A stretch of 64,000 nucleotides of DNA from an uncultured Eggerthellaceae bacterium. Lineage in GTDB: Bacteria; Actinomycetota; Coriobacteriia; Coriobacteriales; Eggerthellaceae. Under the pieces are notes generated by a model, which was given only the letters and a program-made list of their open reading frames with translations, was not told where the DNA came from and made no database searches. Shown here piece by piece: positions 1 to 9,109 of the stretch (positions are counted from its first letter, which is position 1; each line of letters begins with the position of its first letter). The position numbers and the translations under genes are program-made. The stretch spans positions 1 to 64,000 of the forward strand of contig CAJUPL010000001.1 of NCBI GenBank assembly GCA_910588435.1, read 5' to 3'.

Positions 1-275
1 CTGATGACCTGGGGTCAAAAGAGATGATGGAGACATGGGTTCAGGGAAGCCAGCTCATGTTCAATACCACTCACTTCAGCACATATGCTGTGCTTGCGAA
101 GGACAAGCAGTCTGGTGCTGTGGATGAGGGCGTGAGGAATGACACCAGTGTGAGCGGGGACCTTGCCCAAACAGGGGATGCAATGGGTGCCTTCGTTGTG
201 ACGTTCAGCCTGCTTGCTCTTGCGTCAGCCGCAAGCGTGGTGGTTGTTCGCAGAAGGATGAAGCAGCAGGGATAG
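1..275 (+). CDS. C-terminal fragment of a sortase-anchored surface protein
   Basis: The reading frame is open from the left edge (codons begin at base 3), so the 5' end lies outside the window. The visible 90 or so residues end in a classical cell-wall sorting signal: LAQTG pentapeptide (LPXTG-like), a hydrophobic stretch of about 20 residues and a basic tail (RRRMKQQG). The segment HFSTYAVLA before it is typical of the last repeat domain of Gram-positive surface proteins. Sortase would cleave between T and G and link the protein to peptidoglycan. Function of the exposed part cannot be judged. A strong terminator follows at 298. Confidence 0.8.
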   Translation, partial: DDLGSKEMMETWVQGSQLMFNTTHFSTYAVLAKDKQSGAVDEGVRNDTSVSGDLAQTGDAMGAFVVTFSLLALASAASVVVVRRRMKQQG

Positions 276-297
276 GCTGCTAGCGTGAGGTGAGTGA

Positions 298-325
298 GGG
301 CGGGTCCGAAGGGCCCGCCCTTTTT
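298..325 (+). terminator. Intrinsic terminator of the surface-protein gene
   Basis: A 10-bp stem (298-307 with 311-320, one G-U pair, GAA loop) is followed directly by five T. It lies 23 bp after the stop codon. Confidence 0.9.
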
Positions 326-375
326 GTTTGGGCGTTAGTTGTGAGTTAGGCCGAACCGTCTGATCTGCAGCAGTC

Positions 376-451
376 ATCCGGGTGTTCTTGCCCTGTCGGG
401 CAAGTTTCGCATTGCTCATCGCAATGCTGCGTCTCCAATGGAGACGCCCAC
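376..451 (-). repeat. Family A structured repeat, copy R1 (minus orientation, 3' part missing)
   Basis: Read on the minus strand this gives the same ordered hairpins as copies R2 and R3: stem I (429-436 with 440-447, ATT loop), stem II (409-415 with 421-427) and stem III (387-393 with 398-404), then the shared ACACCCGG box (376-386 region). Stem II is nearly identical to the other copies. Stems I and III have different bases but remain perfectly paired, which is compensatory change. Homology fades after the ACACCCGG box, so stems IV and V are not recognisable. Confidence 0.75.
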
Positions 452-469
452 AAGAGAGGGGCAATGTTA

Positions 470-491
470 GGTTTCTAATAGAGATACCCAC
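470..491 (-). repeat. Degenerate single stem-I unit of family A
   Basis: Arms 471-476 and 480-485 pair around an AAT loop with two G-U pairs and are followed by ACCCAC, the same order as the intact stem-I units. It lies 23 bp from copy R1. Short and degenerate, so low confidence. Confidence 0.4.
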
Positions 492-496
492 ATGAA

Positions 497-562
497 GGGG
501 GGGGTGGGAAATGCAGCTGTTCACTCATAGGGGGAGTACCCCTTTTCCTTGTGAGGGGGGGG
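497..562. repeat. Two G8 homopolymer tracts and a small hairpin
   Basis: Runs of eight G occur at 497-504 and 555-562. Between them a short hairpin (529-533 with 539-543) is followed by TTTT, which could act as a weak terminator on the plus strand. Bases 565-582 match 17 of 18 bases of the right arm of repeat B at 39931-39948, so a B fragment follows. Confidence 0.5.
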
Positions 563-676
563 ATGGGTCATGTATAGGGTTGATGAATGTTTAGCACACA
601 AGCGTCACCGTCCTTGCAGCCTGTCCATCATGCCGAAACGCTGCAATCCAAAATGCCTACGTTCTGAATGCTTTTT

Positions 677-755
677 GGAAGGTGTGCACTTCATGTGCGC
701 ACCTCTGCAGGTCAGATCCGCTCACAGAGGTGCGCAGATCAACTGCGCACCTTCC
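677..755. repeat. 79-bp nested palindrome with two alternative folds
   Basis: The outer arms 677-688 and 744-755 pair over 12 bp (one G-U). The inner arms 696-707 and 725-736 pair perfectly over 12 bp. All four arms are versions of AGGTGCGCA or its complement, so neighbours can also pair (728-736 with 744-752 is a perfect 9-bp hairpin), giving one long hairpin or two adjacent ones. No coding frame of known type overlaps it. It may be a miniature element or a structured RNA. Confidence 0.7.
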
Positions 756-790
756 GAAGAGGCTTGCTTTCTGCATCTTCCTTATTTGTA

Positions 791-933
791 GGCGCTTGCA
801 TTGCAAGCGCAGCATTGCGCTAGCAATGCGTAACGCAGGCGATAGCCTGCGAACACCCGGAACGAAGCAACTGGTCAGGCAGCCTGGCCTGGCGCAGACC
901 ATCTATCCGGGCATTTCGGGCTACCGCCCTCAT
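791..933 (+). repeat. Family A structured repeat, copy R2 (full length)
   Basis: Ordered hairpins: stem I 792-799/803-810 (ATT loop), stem II 812-818/823-829, stem III 834-840/845-851 (GATA loop), and stem IV 856-860/907-911 enclosing stem V 872-876/897-901. It aligns base for base over about 140 bp with copy R3 near 39.8 kb. In stem I, G798-C804 here corresponds to a C-G pair in R3, a compensatory swap that keeps the helix. The homology ends at CCCTCAT. Confidence 0.85.
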
Positions 934-950
934 TTCGCTGTGTTAGCGCA

Positions 951-1140
951 CAGCTGCGGCTGCAATGCAGCCGCCCACACAGGAGGGAGGACACAGCTGC
1001 GTTCGCAATGCGAACGCCCGCTCCTGAAAAAAAAAGGGGGGGGAGGGGGGGGGCTGCGTCGGCAATGCCTATGCCCACTCTTGAGGGCGCACAGCTGCGG
1101 TAGGCAATGCAGCCACCCACTCTCAAGGGGAGGGCAAGCT
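951..1140 (-). repeat. Tandem array of four stem-I hairpin units
   Basis: Four units in the same orientation start with GCTGCG, carry two arms around an AAT loop and end in CCCAC or CCCGC: 956-974 (perfect 8 bp), 999-1017 (perfect 8 bp), 1056-1074 (one mismatch, one G-U) and 1097-1117 (degenerate). Spacing between unit starts is 43, 57 and 41 bp. Arm sequences differ between units while pairing is kept. A polypurine run (1027-1053) sits between units two and three. The array ends about 40 bp upstream of mltG. Confidence 0.75.
1027..1053 (+). repeat. Homopolymer tract A9-G8-A-G9
   Basis: A slippage-prone polypurine run lying 128 bp upstream of the mltG start. Its length could vary between cells and alter spacing upstream of mltG, but no promoter was recognised next to it. 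Confidence 0.8.
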
Positions 1141-1180
1141 GTGATAGCATAGGGGCTTGCTGAGGAAAGGCAGATCCAAC

Positions 1181-2299
1181 GTGGCATTTGGCAAGAGACA
1201 AGTCCCAATCTCATCCAAGAACAGCATGGCAGCGCGCAACGCACACGCAAAGGCAAGCCAGCAGTTCAAGACGTATGACACATCCGCCATCAAGCCCAAG
1301 GCATCGAAGGCACCCATCGTCATCTGCGTGGTTGTGGTGCTCTTGGTCATCATCGGTGCGGCATTCGCCATTCGCGGTTGCACAGCTGATGCAGAGACTT
1401 TGCCGGAAGGCCAGGAGGCAGTGATCACCATTGAGAATGGTGCTGGTGCCAAGGAGATAGCAGAGGCGCTATTGGATGCACGGATCATCGGCAATGCTGA
1501 TAAGTTCGTGAGCTACGTGAACAAGAACGATGCAGCGGCCGCCTTGATCCCCGGAACGTATCTCTTCCACGGAGGGATGTCCCAGTCAGAGGTGCTATCC
1601 GCTCTGATGCAAGGCCCCGCATCCACTGCTGATTTCCTGACGGTGCCGGAAGGCCTCACGCGCCAGGGGATAGCTGATGAGGTGCAGAAGGCAACATCTG
1701 GCCGCATCACGTCAGATGACTTCATGAGCGCAACGGCTGATGCGTCCGCATATGCAGAAGAGTTCGCGTTCCTGAGCGAGGCCGGCAACGCAAGCCTTGA
1801 GGGCTTCCTATTCCCGAAGACCTACAGCATCACTGCTACTGACGGCGCAGCTGAGGTTGCGCGCATGATGCTGGCTCAGTTCCAAGAGGAGACCAGCCAG
1901 CTTGACTGGGCCTATGCTCAAGATCAGGGGCTCTCACAGTACGAGGCCTTGATCTTGGCTTCCATCGTGGAGGGCGAAGGGACGCCTGATACGTTCGGCA
2001 ACATCGCTTCTGTCTTCTACAACCGCCTGGCATCTGACAGGCCTTACCTTGAGTCAGACGCAACCACTGCCTACGAAGTAGGTCGCGAGCCCACAGCGGA
2101 AGAGGTCCATGCTGATACTCCGTATGGCACCTATGCCAACCCTGGGCTTCCACCTACTCCCATATGCAATCCATCCCTTGAGGCCATCAAGGCAGTGCTG
2201 GATCCGCCGGATACCAGCTACATGTTCTTCTACTTCTCAGATGATGGCTCCTTCAGTTTCTCTGAGACCTTCGATGAGCATCAAGATTCCATCAACTGA
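1181..2299 (+). CDS. mltG: Endolytic murein transglycosylase MltG (YceG family)
   Basis: Membrane-anchored lytic transglycosylase that cuts nascent peptidoglycan strands and helps set glycan length. A basic N-terminal tail precedes one transmembrane helix (about residues 44-66). The extracytoplasmic YceG domain follows, with LEGFLFPKTY, the catalytic-glutamate motif ASIVEGEG (Glu near residue 264) and the C-terminal signature NPGLPPTPICNPS. The GTG at 1181 is preferred because GAGGAAAGG lies 10 nt upstream; a TTG at 1157 and an ATG at 1226 are alternatives. YqeG and aroE follow closely and probably share a transcript. Length of 372 residues is normal for the family. Confidence 0.9.
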   Translation: MAFGKRQVPISSKNSMAARNAHAKASQQFKTYDTSAIKPKASKAPIVICVVVVLLVIIGAAFAIRGCTADAETLPEGQEAVITIENGAGAKEIAEALLDARIIGNADKFVSYVNKNDAAAALIPGTYLFHGGMSQSEVLSALMQGPASTADFLTVPEGLTRQGIADEVQKATSGRITSDDFMSATADASAYAEEFAFLSEAGNASLEGFLFPKTYSITATDGAAEVARMMLAQFQEETSQLDWAYAQDQGLSQYEALILASIVEGEGTPDTFGNIASVFYNRLASDRPYLESDATTAYEVGREPTAEEVHADTPYGTYANPGLPPTPICNPSLEAIKAVLDPPDTSYMFFYFSDDGSFSFSETFDEHQDSIN

Positions 2300-2341
2300 G
2301 CCTAAGGCCAGCTAGAGCACTCGAAAGGCAAGGCGCTATAG

Positions 2342-2872
2342 ATGGGCCTGTTCGATCCAGAGAGGTACCTCTCAAGCTTGGCAACGGTGAACATCCAGAA
2401 GGACCTCTTGGATGCAGGTCTTCGTAGCGTGCTCTTGGACATAGACAACACTGTGAGATCGCGCGCCACTCATGACATCCCGCGTGACGTCAAGGCGTGG
2501 CTCAGTCGTGCACGTGAGATGGGCGTCAGCTTCTGCCTTCTGTCCAACAACTGGCACGCTGACGCATATGAGTTCGCCCGGGAGCTTGATATGCCCATCG
2601 TTGCGAAGGCGTGCAAGCCGCTGCCTCTCGCTTATGGCACAGCCATGAAGCTGATCGGAGCAGAGAAGGGAAGCACCGTTGCGGTGGGGGACCAAGTGCT
2701 CACAGATGTGGTGGGCGCTCATCTTGCAGGCATCCAGGCGTGGCTGGTGCTTCCGCTGTCTGAGGTTGACATCAAGCACACGCTGGTGCTCAGGAATCTC
2801 GAGCGGATGATGATAGGCACAAGGCAGCCAGAGGGCGCGCCTTTGGTGATGAATTCGGAGGAGCAAGCATGA
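2342..2872 (+). CDS. yqeG: YqeG family HAD-type phosphatase
   Basis: HAD superfamily class IIIA phosphatase of the YqeG type (176 residues). The nucleophile motif is LLDIDNT (residues 30-36), then LLSNN (motif II), KPLP with the conserved Lys (motif III), and GDQVLTDVVGA (motif IV acidic residues). The physiological substrate of the family is not firmly known. The stop overlaps the aroE start (ATGA), so the two are translationally coupled; yqeG next to aroE is a common order in Gram-positive bacteria. A purine-rich AGGCAAGG lies upstream of the ATG. Confidence 0.85.
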   Translation: MGLFDPERYLSSLATVNIQKDLLDAGLRSVLLDIDNTVRSRATHDIPRDVKAWLSRAREMGVSFCLLSNNWHADAYEFARELDMPIVAKACKPLPLAYGTAMKLIGAEKGSTVAVGDQVLTDVVGAHLAGIQAWLVLPLSEVDIKHTLVLRNLERMMIGTRQPEGAPLVMNSEEQA

Positions 2873-3792
2873 AGGAGCTCTACATAGCAGGACACCCTGT
2901 GACGCATTCGAAGTCCCCTGTCATGCACAATGCCTTGTATGAGGCCATTGGGCTTGATTGGGAATACGGGTTCAAGGACCTTGCCTGTGACGAGGATGCA
3001 AAGCGCTTCTTTCAAGACAAGGCGTACTTGGCATGCAATGTCACCACGCCTTACAAGGGGGTGGCATTCGCAACTGCTGACATACAGGCAGCAAGCGCCA
3101 AGCTTGCGGGTGGTGCGAACGTGCTCATCAACAAGGACGGGTGCCTCATCTGCTACAACGTGGATGGCAAGGGATGCGTCGGATGGCTTGAGATGGCAGG
3201 CGTTGTCTTCAAGGGGCAGCGCGTGGTGGTGTGTGGAACGGGTCCAACATCGCTTGCCATAATGAATGCTGCGGCTGAGGCTGGGGCGCATGATGTCACG
3301 CTGCTAGGTCGTGACAAGGCGAAGTGCCAGCGGGCTGTTGGGGGCTACCTTGACAGGTGCCGTGAGCTTCTGAGCACTGCCATTCCCATGCCTGCAGCTG
3401 ACCCGGATCACCTGAGCTTAGCTGAAGCCTATGATCAGGTGAGCTTCAGATTCGGCGAATACGGCACATCCAGGCGCGCCATACAAGAGGCAGACGTGAT
3501 CATAGACGCCACGCCTCTTGGCATGCATGAAGGTGACCCGGCACCGTTCGATACAGACCTTCTCCACGAAGGGCAGGCCGTCATGGATGTGGTCTACGGT
3601 CACGGCCAGACCGCGCTGGTCAAGGCCGCAGAAGAGCAAGGGGCGCGCATATTCGCGGGGCAAGGGATGCTCGTCTGCCAAGCTGTGGACACGGTGCAGA
3701 TCCTGTTCGACATCTTCAGTGTTGACTGCAAGCTCACCCGGCGTGAGATGTTCAACATCATGGATGAGGCGGCAGGCTTCAAGCTCCTTTGA
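2869..3792 (+). CDS. aroE: Shikimate dehydrogenase family protein
   Basis: NADP-dependent reduction of 3-dehydroshikimate to shikimate in the aromatic amino acid pathway. Visible motifs are HSKSPVMHN at 13-21 (substrate binding), NVTTPYKG with catalytic Lys63, and the partner Asp99 in NVDG. The dinucleotide loop reads CGTGPTS instead of the more usual GAGGA. The GA-x-NT motif of classical AroE reads GGANVL here, so Thr is replaced by Val; a shikimate/quinate dehydrogenase-like relative with altered substrate range is possible. 307 residues, slightly longer than E. coli AroE. It overlaps yqeG by 4 bp. Confidence 0.8.
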   Translation: MKELYIAGHPVTHSKSPVMHNALYEAIGLDWEYGFKDLACDEDAKRFFQDKAYLACNVTTPYKGVAFATADIQAASAKLAGGANVLINKDGCLICYNVDGKGCVGWLEMAGVVFKGQRVVVCGTGPTSLAIMNAAAEAGAHDVTLLGRDKAKCQRAVGGYLDRCRELLSTAIPMPAADPDHLSLAEAYDQVSFRFGEYGTSRRAIQEADVIIDATPLGMHEGDPAPFDTDLLHEGQAVMDVVYGHGQTALVKAAEEQGARIFAGQGMLVCQAVDTVQILFDIFSVDCKLTRREMFNIMDEAAGFKLL

Positions 3793-3846
3793 TCCCCCGC
3801 ACGCCGCCCACCGGGAGTGTAATGGACACGCCCGGATGCGTGGCGT

Positions 3847-3875
3847 TTGACACACTGGGAAGACATATCTAATAT
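3847..3875 (+). promoter_or_regulatory. Candidate sigma-70 type promoter of the rpsL operon
   Basis: TTGACA (3847-3852) and TAATAT (3870-3875) with a 17-bp spacer. Transcription would begin near 3882, directly before the leader hairpin at 3884. Predicted from sequence only. Confidence 0.55.
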
Positions 3876-3883
3876 TCCACCTC

Positions 3884-3907
3884 GCGCCTTGATCAGGCGC
3901 ATTTTTT
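3884..3907 (+). terminator. Terminator-like hairpin in the rpsL leader
   Basis: A 6-bp stem (3884-3889 with 3895-3900) is followed by six T (3902-3907). It ends the aroE transcript or, if the promoter at 3847 is real, sits at the very 5' end of the rpsL mRNA. A second hairpin with GTGCGC/GCGCAC arms follows at about 3911-3931. Confidence 0.65.
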
Positions 3908-3976
3908 CGCGTGCGCATTCGCGAAGCGCACATGAAATATGAGCACGGAAATGCAGTGAAGGAAAGGAAGAGGGTC

Positions 3977-4348
3977 TTGCCTACAATCAACCAGCTGGTC
4001 CGCAAGGGCCGCAAGAAGCAAGAGGACAAGAAGAAGACGCCTGCGCTCAAGGGAAATCCGCAGAAGCGTGGCGTTTGCACGCGCGTCTACACCACAACCC
4101 CGAAGAAGCCGAACTCAGCTCTTCGCAAGGTCTGCCGTGTCCGCCTGGTCAACGGCATGGAGGTCACCGCTTACATCCCAGGCATCGGCCACAACCTCCA
4201 GGAGCACTCCATGGTGCTCATCAGGGGCGGCCGTGTTAAGGACCTGCCTGGTGTTCGCTACAAGGTCATCCGCGGCACGCTTGACTGCGCATCGGTGGAC
4301 AACCGCATGCAGGCACGCAGCCGCTATGGTGCGAAGCGCCCGAAGTAA
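3977..4348 (+). CDS. rpsL: 30S ribosomal protein S12
   Basis: Decoding-centre protein of the small subunit. The sequence [24 protein letters not shown] and the C-terminal [11 protein letters not shown] are diagnostic. The family normally begins with MPTINQ; here that position is a TTG (3977) with AAGGAAG six nt upstream, giving 123 residues, the usual length. Frames extending further upstream have no family support. First gene of an rpsL-rpsG-fusA-rpsJ-rplC-rplD-rplW run. Confidence 0.95.
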   Translation: MPTINQLVRKGRKKQEDKKKTPALKGNPQKRGVCTRVYTTTPKKPNSALRKVCRVRLVNGMEVTAYIPGIGHNLQEHSMVLIRGGRVKDLPGVRYKVIRGTLDCASVDNRMQARSRYGAKRPK

Positions 4349-4455
4349 ACAGTCGTTAAGCCGCGCGGGCTCTGAAGTGGAGCCTAATGGTTGGAGGCAG
4401 GGCGCAAGTGACAAGGCAGCCAGCCAGAAGCGCGCAGAGAAGAAGGAGCATCTAG

Positions 4456-4926
4456 ATGCCACGTCGTGCAGCAGCACAGCGCAGGCCCATACAGCCTGAC
4501 GCAAAGTACAACAACCGTCTGGTCACCCAGCTGATCAACAAGATCATGATGGATGGCAAGAAGTCCCTGGCAGAGCGCATCGTCTACACCGCGTTCGACA
4601 TCGTGGAGCAGAAGAGCGGCGAGGATCCGCTGTCTGTGTTCAAGAAGGCCATGGACAACGTTCGCCCAACCCTTGAGTGCAAGCCCAAGCGCGTTGGTGG
4701 CGCAACCTATCAGGTGCCAATGGAGGTCAACTCCCGTCGTGCAACCACTCTGGCTATCCGCTGGATCGTGGATTACTCACGTGCACGTCGTGAGCACACC
4801 ATGGCAGAGCGCCTTGCAATGGAGATCATGGACGCTTCCAACAACACAGGCGCCGCTGTTAAGAAGCGCGAAGACATGTACAAGATGGCAGAGGCCAACC
4901 GTGCCTTCAGCCACTATCGCTTCTAG
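4456..4926 (+). CDS. rpsG: 30S ribosomal protein S7
   Basis: Primary 16S rRNA binding protein of the 30S head. It starts [15 protein letters not shown] and contains [18 protein letters not shown] and the C-terminal [10 protein letters not shown] typical of S7; 156 residues as expected. It lies 107 bp after rpsL and 11 bp before fusA in the str operon order. In other bacteria S7 can repress its own operon; no such site was identified here. Confidence 0.97.
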   Translation: MPRRAAAQRRPIQPDAKYNNRLVTQLINKIMMDGKKSLAERIVYTAFDIVEQKSGEDPLSVFKKAMDNVRPTLECKPKRVGGATYQVPMEVNSRRATTLAIRWIVDYSRARREHTMAERLAMEIMDASNNTGAAVKKREDMYKMAEANRAFSHYRF

Positions 4927-4937
4927 AGGATAAGAAC

Positions 4938-7055
<2,118 letters not shown>

Positions 7056-7084
7056 GAGACACTGGATATTTGGAGGTAATGCAA

Positions 7085-7393
7085 GTGGCAAACCAGAAGA
7101 TACGTATCCGCCTCAAGGGCTATGACCATGAGATAGTGGATCAGTCCACGAAGCTCATCGTGGATACGGCACAGAAGACGGGCGCCAAGATCTCTGGCCC
7201 CATCCCGCTGCCAACGGAGCGCAATATGTACTGCGTCATCCGTTCGCCGCACGTGGACAAGGATTCTCGTGAGCAGTTCGAGATGCGCACCCACAAGCGC
7301 CTCATCGACATCATCGAGCCTACGGCCAACACCGTGGATTCGCTCATGCGCCTTGACCTTCCTGCTGGCGTGGACATTGAGATCAAGCTGTAG
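7085..7393 (+). CDS. rpsJ: 30S ribosomal protein S10
   Basis: S10 (NusE), a 30S head protein and antitermination partner of Nus[17 protein letters not shown] and [10 protein letters not shown] are diagnostic. The GTG at 7085 is chosen because GGAGG lies 8 nt upstream and the resulting 102 residues match the family length; the in-frame ATG at 7079 is too close to that site. Part of the fused str/S10 run. Confidence 0.95.
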   Translation: MANQKIRIRLKGYDHEIVDQSTKLIVDTAQKTGAKISGPIPLPTERNMYCVIRSPHVDKDSREQFEMRTHKRLIDIIEPTANTVDSLMRLDLPAGVDIEIKL

Positions 7394-7404
7394 GAGGCAA
7401 GAGC

Positions 7405-8034
7405 ATGATTAACGCGATATTCGGAAAGAAGCTGGGCATGACCCAGGTCTGGCAAGACGATGAAGTGGTGGCTGTCACCGTTGTGCAGGCTGAGCCGAAC
7501 GTCATCTGCCAGGTGAAGTCAAAGGAGACCGACGGCTACGATGCGGTGCAGATGGCTTTTGGCTATGTGAAGCCAACCCGCGTGAACAAGCCGATGCAGG
7601 GTCATTTCAGCAAGGCTGGGATCGATCCGAAGAAGCACCTGCGCGAGGTTCGCGTGGAGGATGCTTCTGAGCACAAGGTTGGCGACGAGCAGACGGTTGC
7701 TGCCTTCGCTGATGTGAAGAAGGTAGACGTCACCGGCACCTCGAAGGGCAAGGGCTTCGCAGGCGTCATGAAGCGCTACGGCTTCCGTGGCGGCCCTGGT
7801 GGGCATGGCGCGCACTTCCATCGCGCTCCTGGCTCCGTGGGCCAGTGCGCAACGCCCTCACGCGTGTTCAAGGGCGTTCGCCTTCCTGGGCATATGGGAT
7901 GTGACACGGTCACCGTCAAGAACCTAGAGGTCATCCGCGTGGATGAAGAGCAGAACCTGCTCCTCATCAAGGGCGCGGTTCCTGGTTCCAAGAACGGCGT
8001 TGTCCGCGTTCGCATGACGAAGACGCAGCAATAG
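7405..8034 (+). CDS. rplC: 50S ribosomal protein L3
   Basis: Large-subunit protein near the peptidyl transferase centre. Starts [16 protein letters not shown] and has the conserved [21 protein letters not shown] and GHMG segments. 209 residues, normal. The start follows AGGAGG closely, 11 bp after rpsJ. Confidence 0.97.
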   Translation: MINAIFGKKLGMTQVWQDDEVVAVTVVQAEPNVICQVKSKETDGYDAVQMAFGYVKPTRVNKPMQGHFSKAGIDPKKHLREVRVEDASEHKVGDEQTVAAFADVKKVDVTGTSKGKGFAGVMKRYGFRGGPGGHGAHFHRAPGSVGQCATPSRVFKGVRLPGHMGCDTVTVKNLEVIRVDEEQNLLLIKGAVPGSKNGVVRVRMTKTQQ

Positions 8035-8054
8035 AGCTTGGAGGATCAAGAGCA

Positions 8055-8681
8055 ATGGCAACTTTGGAGATAAAGGACGCAGCCGGCAAGGCTGCAGGCA
8101 AGGCCGAGCTTCCTGATTCGGTCTACGCCATCGAACCGAACATGCACGTGATGCATCGCACGGTGAAGGCTCAGCGCGCTGGCTGGAGGCAGGGGACTGC
8201 CAATACCAAGACGCGTGGCTTCGTCTCTGGTGGCGGCAAGAAGCCTTGGCGCCAGAAGGGCACCGGCCGTGCAAGGCAGGGTTCCATCAGGAGCCCACAG
8301 TGGAGGGGTGGTGGCACCGTATTCGGTCCTCACACTCGCTCATACGCAGAGAAGGTGAATTCGAAGGAGATCAAGCTTGCGATGAGGAGCGCTCTGTCTG
8401 CGAAGCTTGCAGACGGTGAGCTGGTCATCGTGAAGCCCTTCGAGTTCGAGAAGCCCTGCACGAAGGACGCCGTGGCAGCGCTCAAGGCTCTTCAGCTGGA
8501 CGGCATGCGCATCAAGCTCATCATCCCTGATGATGCTGTGGATACGTTCCTGTCCTTCAGGAACATCCCGGGTGTTGAGATCCTTCCGGTGAATGCCATC
8601 AACACCTATGACATCATCGACAACAAGAGGCTCGTGATCGTTGACACCTGCCTCCCGTACATTGAGGAGGTGCTGGGCTAA
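8055..8681 (+). CDS. rplD: 50S ribosomal protein L4
   Basis: Large-subunit exit-tunnel protein. The extended loop region KPWRQKGTGRARQGSIRSPQWRGGG-type sequence (about residues 55-80) and the C-terminal DIIDNKRLVI are typical. 208 residues. TTGGAGG lies upstream of the ATG. Its last base overlaps the rplW start (TAATG), so translation is coupled. Confidence 0.96.
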   Translation: MATLEIKDAAGKAAGKAELPDSVYAIEPNMHVMHRTVKAQRAGWRQGTANTKTRGFVSGGGKKPWRQKGTGRARQGSIRSPQWRGGGTVFGPHTRSYAEKVNSKEIKLAMRSALSAKLADGELVIVKPFEFEKPCTKDAVAALKALQLDGMRIKLIIPDDAVDTFLSFRNIPGVEILPVNAINTYDIIDNKRLVIVDTCLPYIEEVLG

Positions 8682-8971
8682 TGCAGAGGGACCCAAGAGA
8701 GGTCATCATCAGGCCAGTGATCACTGAGCATTCCTACGATGTGATGGACAACAACGTCTACACGTTCGAGGTGGCCAAGGATTCCAACAAGGTTGAGATC
8801 CGCCAGGCCATCGAGGCGATCTTCGGTGTGACCGTGAAGAAGGTCAATACGCTGAACGTCAAGCCCAAGCCGAAGCGCGTTCGCTATCAGAAGAAGGGCT
8901 ACACCCGTTCTTGGAAGAAGGCCATGGTGACCCTTGCTGAAGGGGACACCATAGAGATCTTCTCAGCTTAG
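8681..8971 (+). CDS. rplW: 50S ribosomal protein L23
   Basis: Exit-site protein and docking point for trigger factor and SRP. IIRPVITEHSYDVMDNN, YTFEVAKDSNKVEIRQAIE and VKKVNTLN are diagnostic; 96 residues. It overlaps rplD by one base. It is the last gene of the run: a strong terminator follows after 15 bp and rplB, which normally comes next, is absent from the window. Confidence 0.96.
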   Translation: MQRDPREVIIRPVITEHSYDVMDNNVYTFEVAKDSNKVEIRQAIEAIFGVTVKKVNTLNVKPKPKRVRYQKKGYTRSWKKAMVTLAEGDTIEIFSA

Positions 8972-8986
8972 CGGCAGGAAGCTTGT

Positions 8987-9013
8987 GAGGCCGGCATCAA
9001 GCCGGCCTCTTTG
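8987..9013 (+). terminator. Intrinsic terminator after rplW
   Basis: Perfect 9-bp G+C-rich stem (8987-8995 with 9001-9009), ATCAA loop, followed by TTTG. Confidence 0.8.
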
Positions 9014-9040
9014 CATATAGTGTGGAGAATGTGCAGGCTG

Positions 9041-9069
9041 TATGCAAACGCATGTACGCAGTCTATAAT
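9041..9069 (+). promoter_or_regulatory. Candidate promoter of the lipoprotein gene
   Basis: Perfect -10 TATAAT (9064-9069) with TATGCA (9041-9046) 17 bp upstream. A small ATGC/GCAT palindrome overlaps the -35 side and could be an operator. Confidence 0.55.
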
Positions 9070-9109
9070 CCCTGAGCGTTGAACAGGTAAGTTCGGAATA
9101 GGAGTAGAT

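Noticed and set aside
24..275. Complete 83-residue protein starting at base 24
   Set aside because: The frame is open to the window edge and the content is the C-terminal end of a sortase substrate, so it is a fragment rather than a small gene.
951..1140. Possible CRISPR array
   Set aside because: The units are hairpins with diverging arms and conserved ends rather than identical repeats with unique spacers; no cas gene is nearby.
682..1152. A 156-codon plus-strand frame in the repeat-rich region
   Set aside because: It runs through family A, the hairpin array and poly-G tracts, giving low-complexity Gly, Cys and Arg runs. No ribosome site or protein-like pattern.
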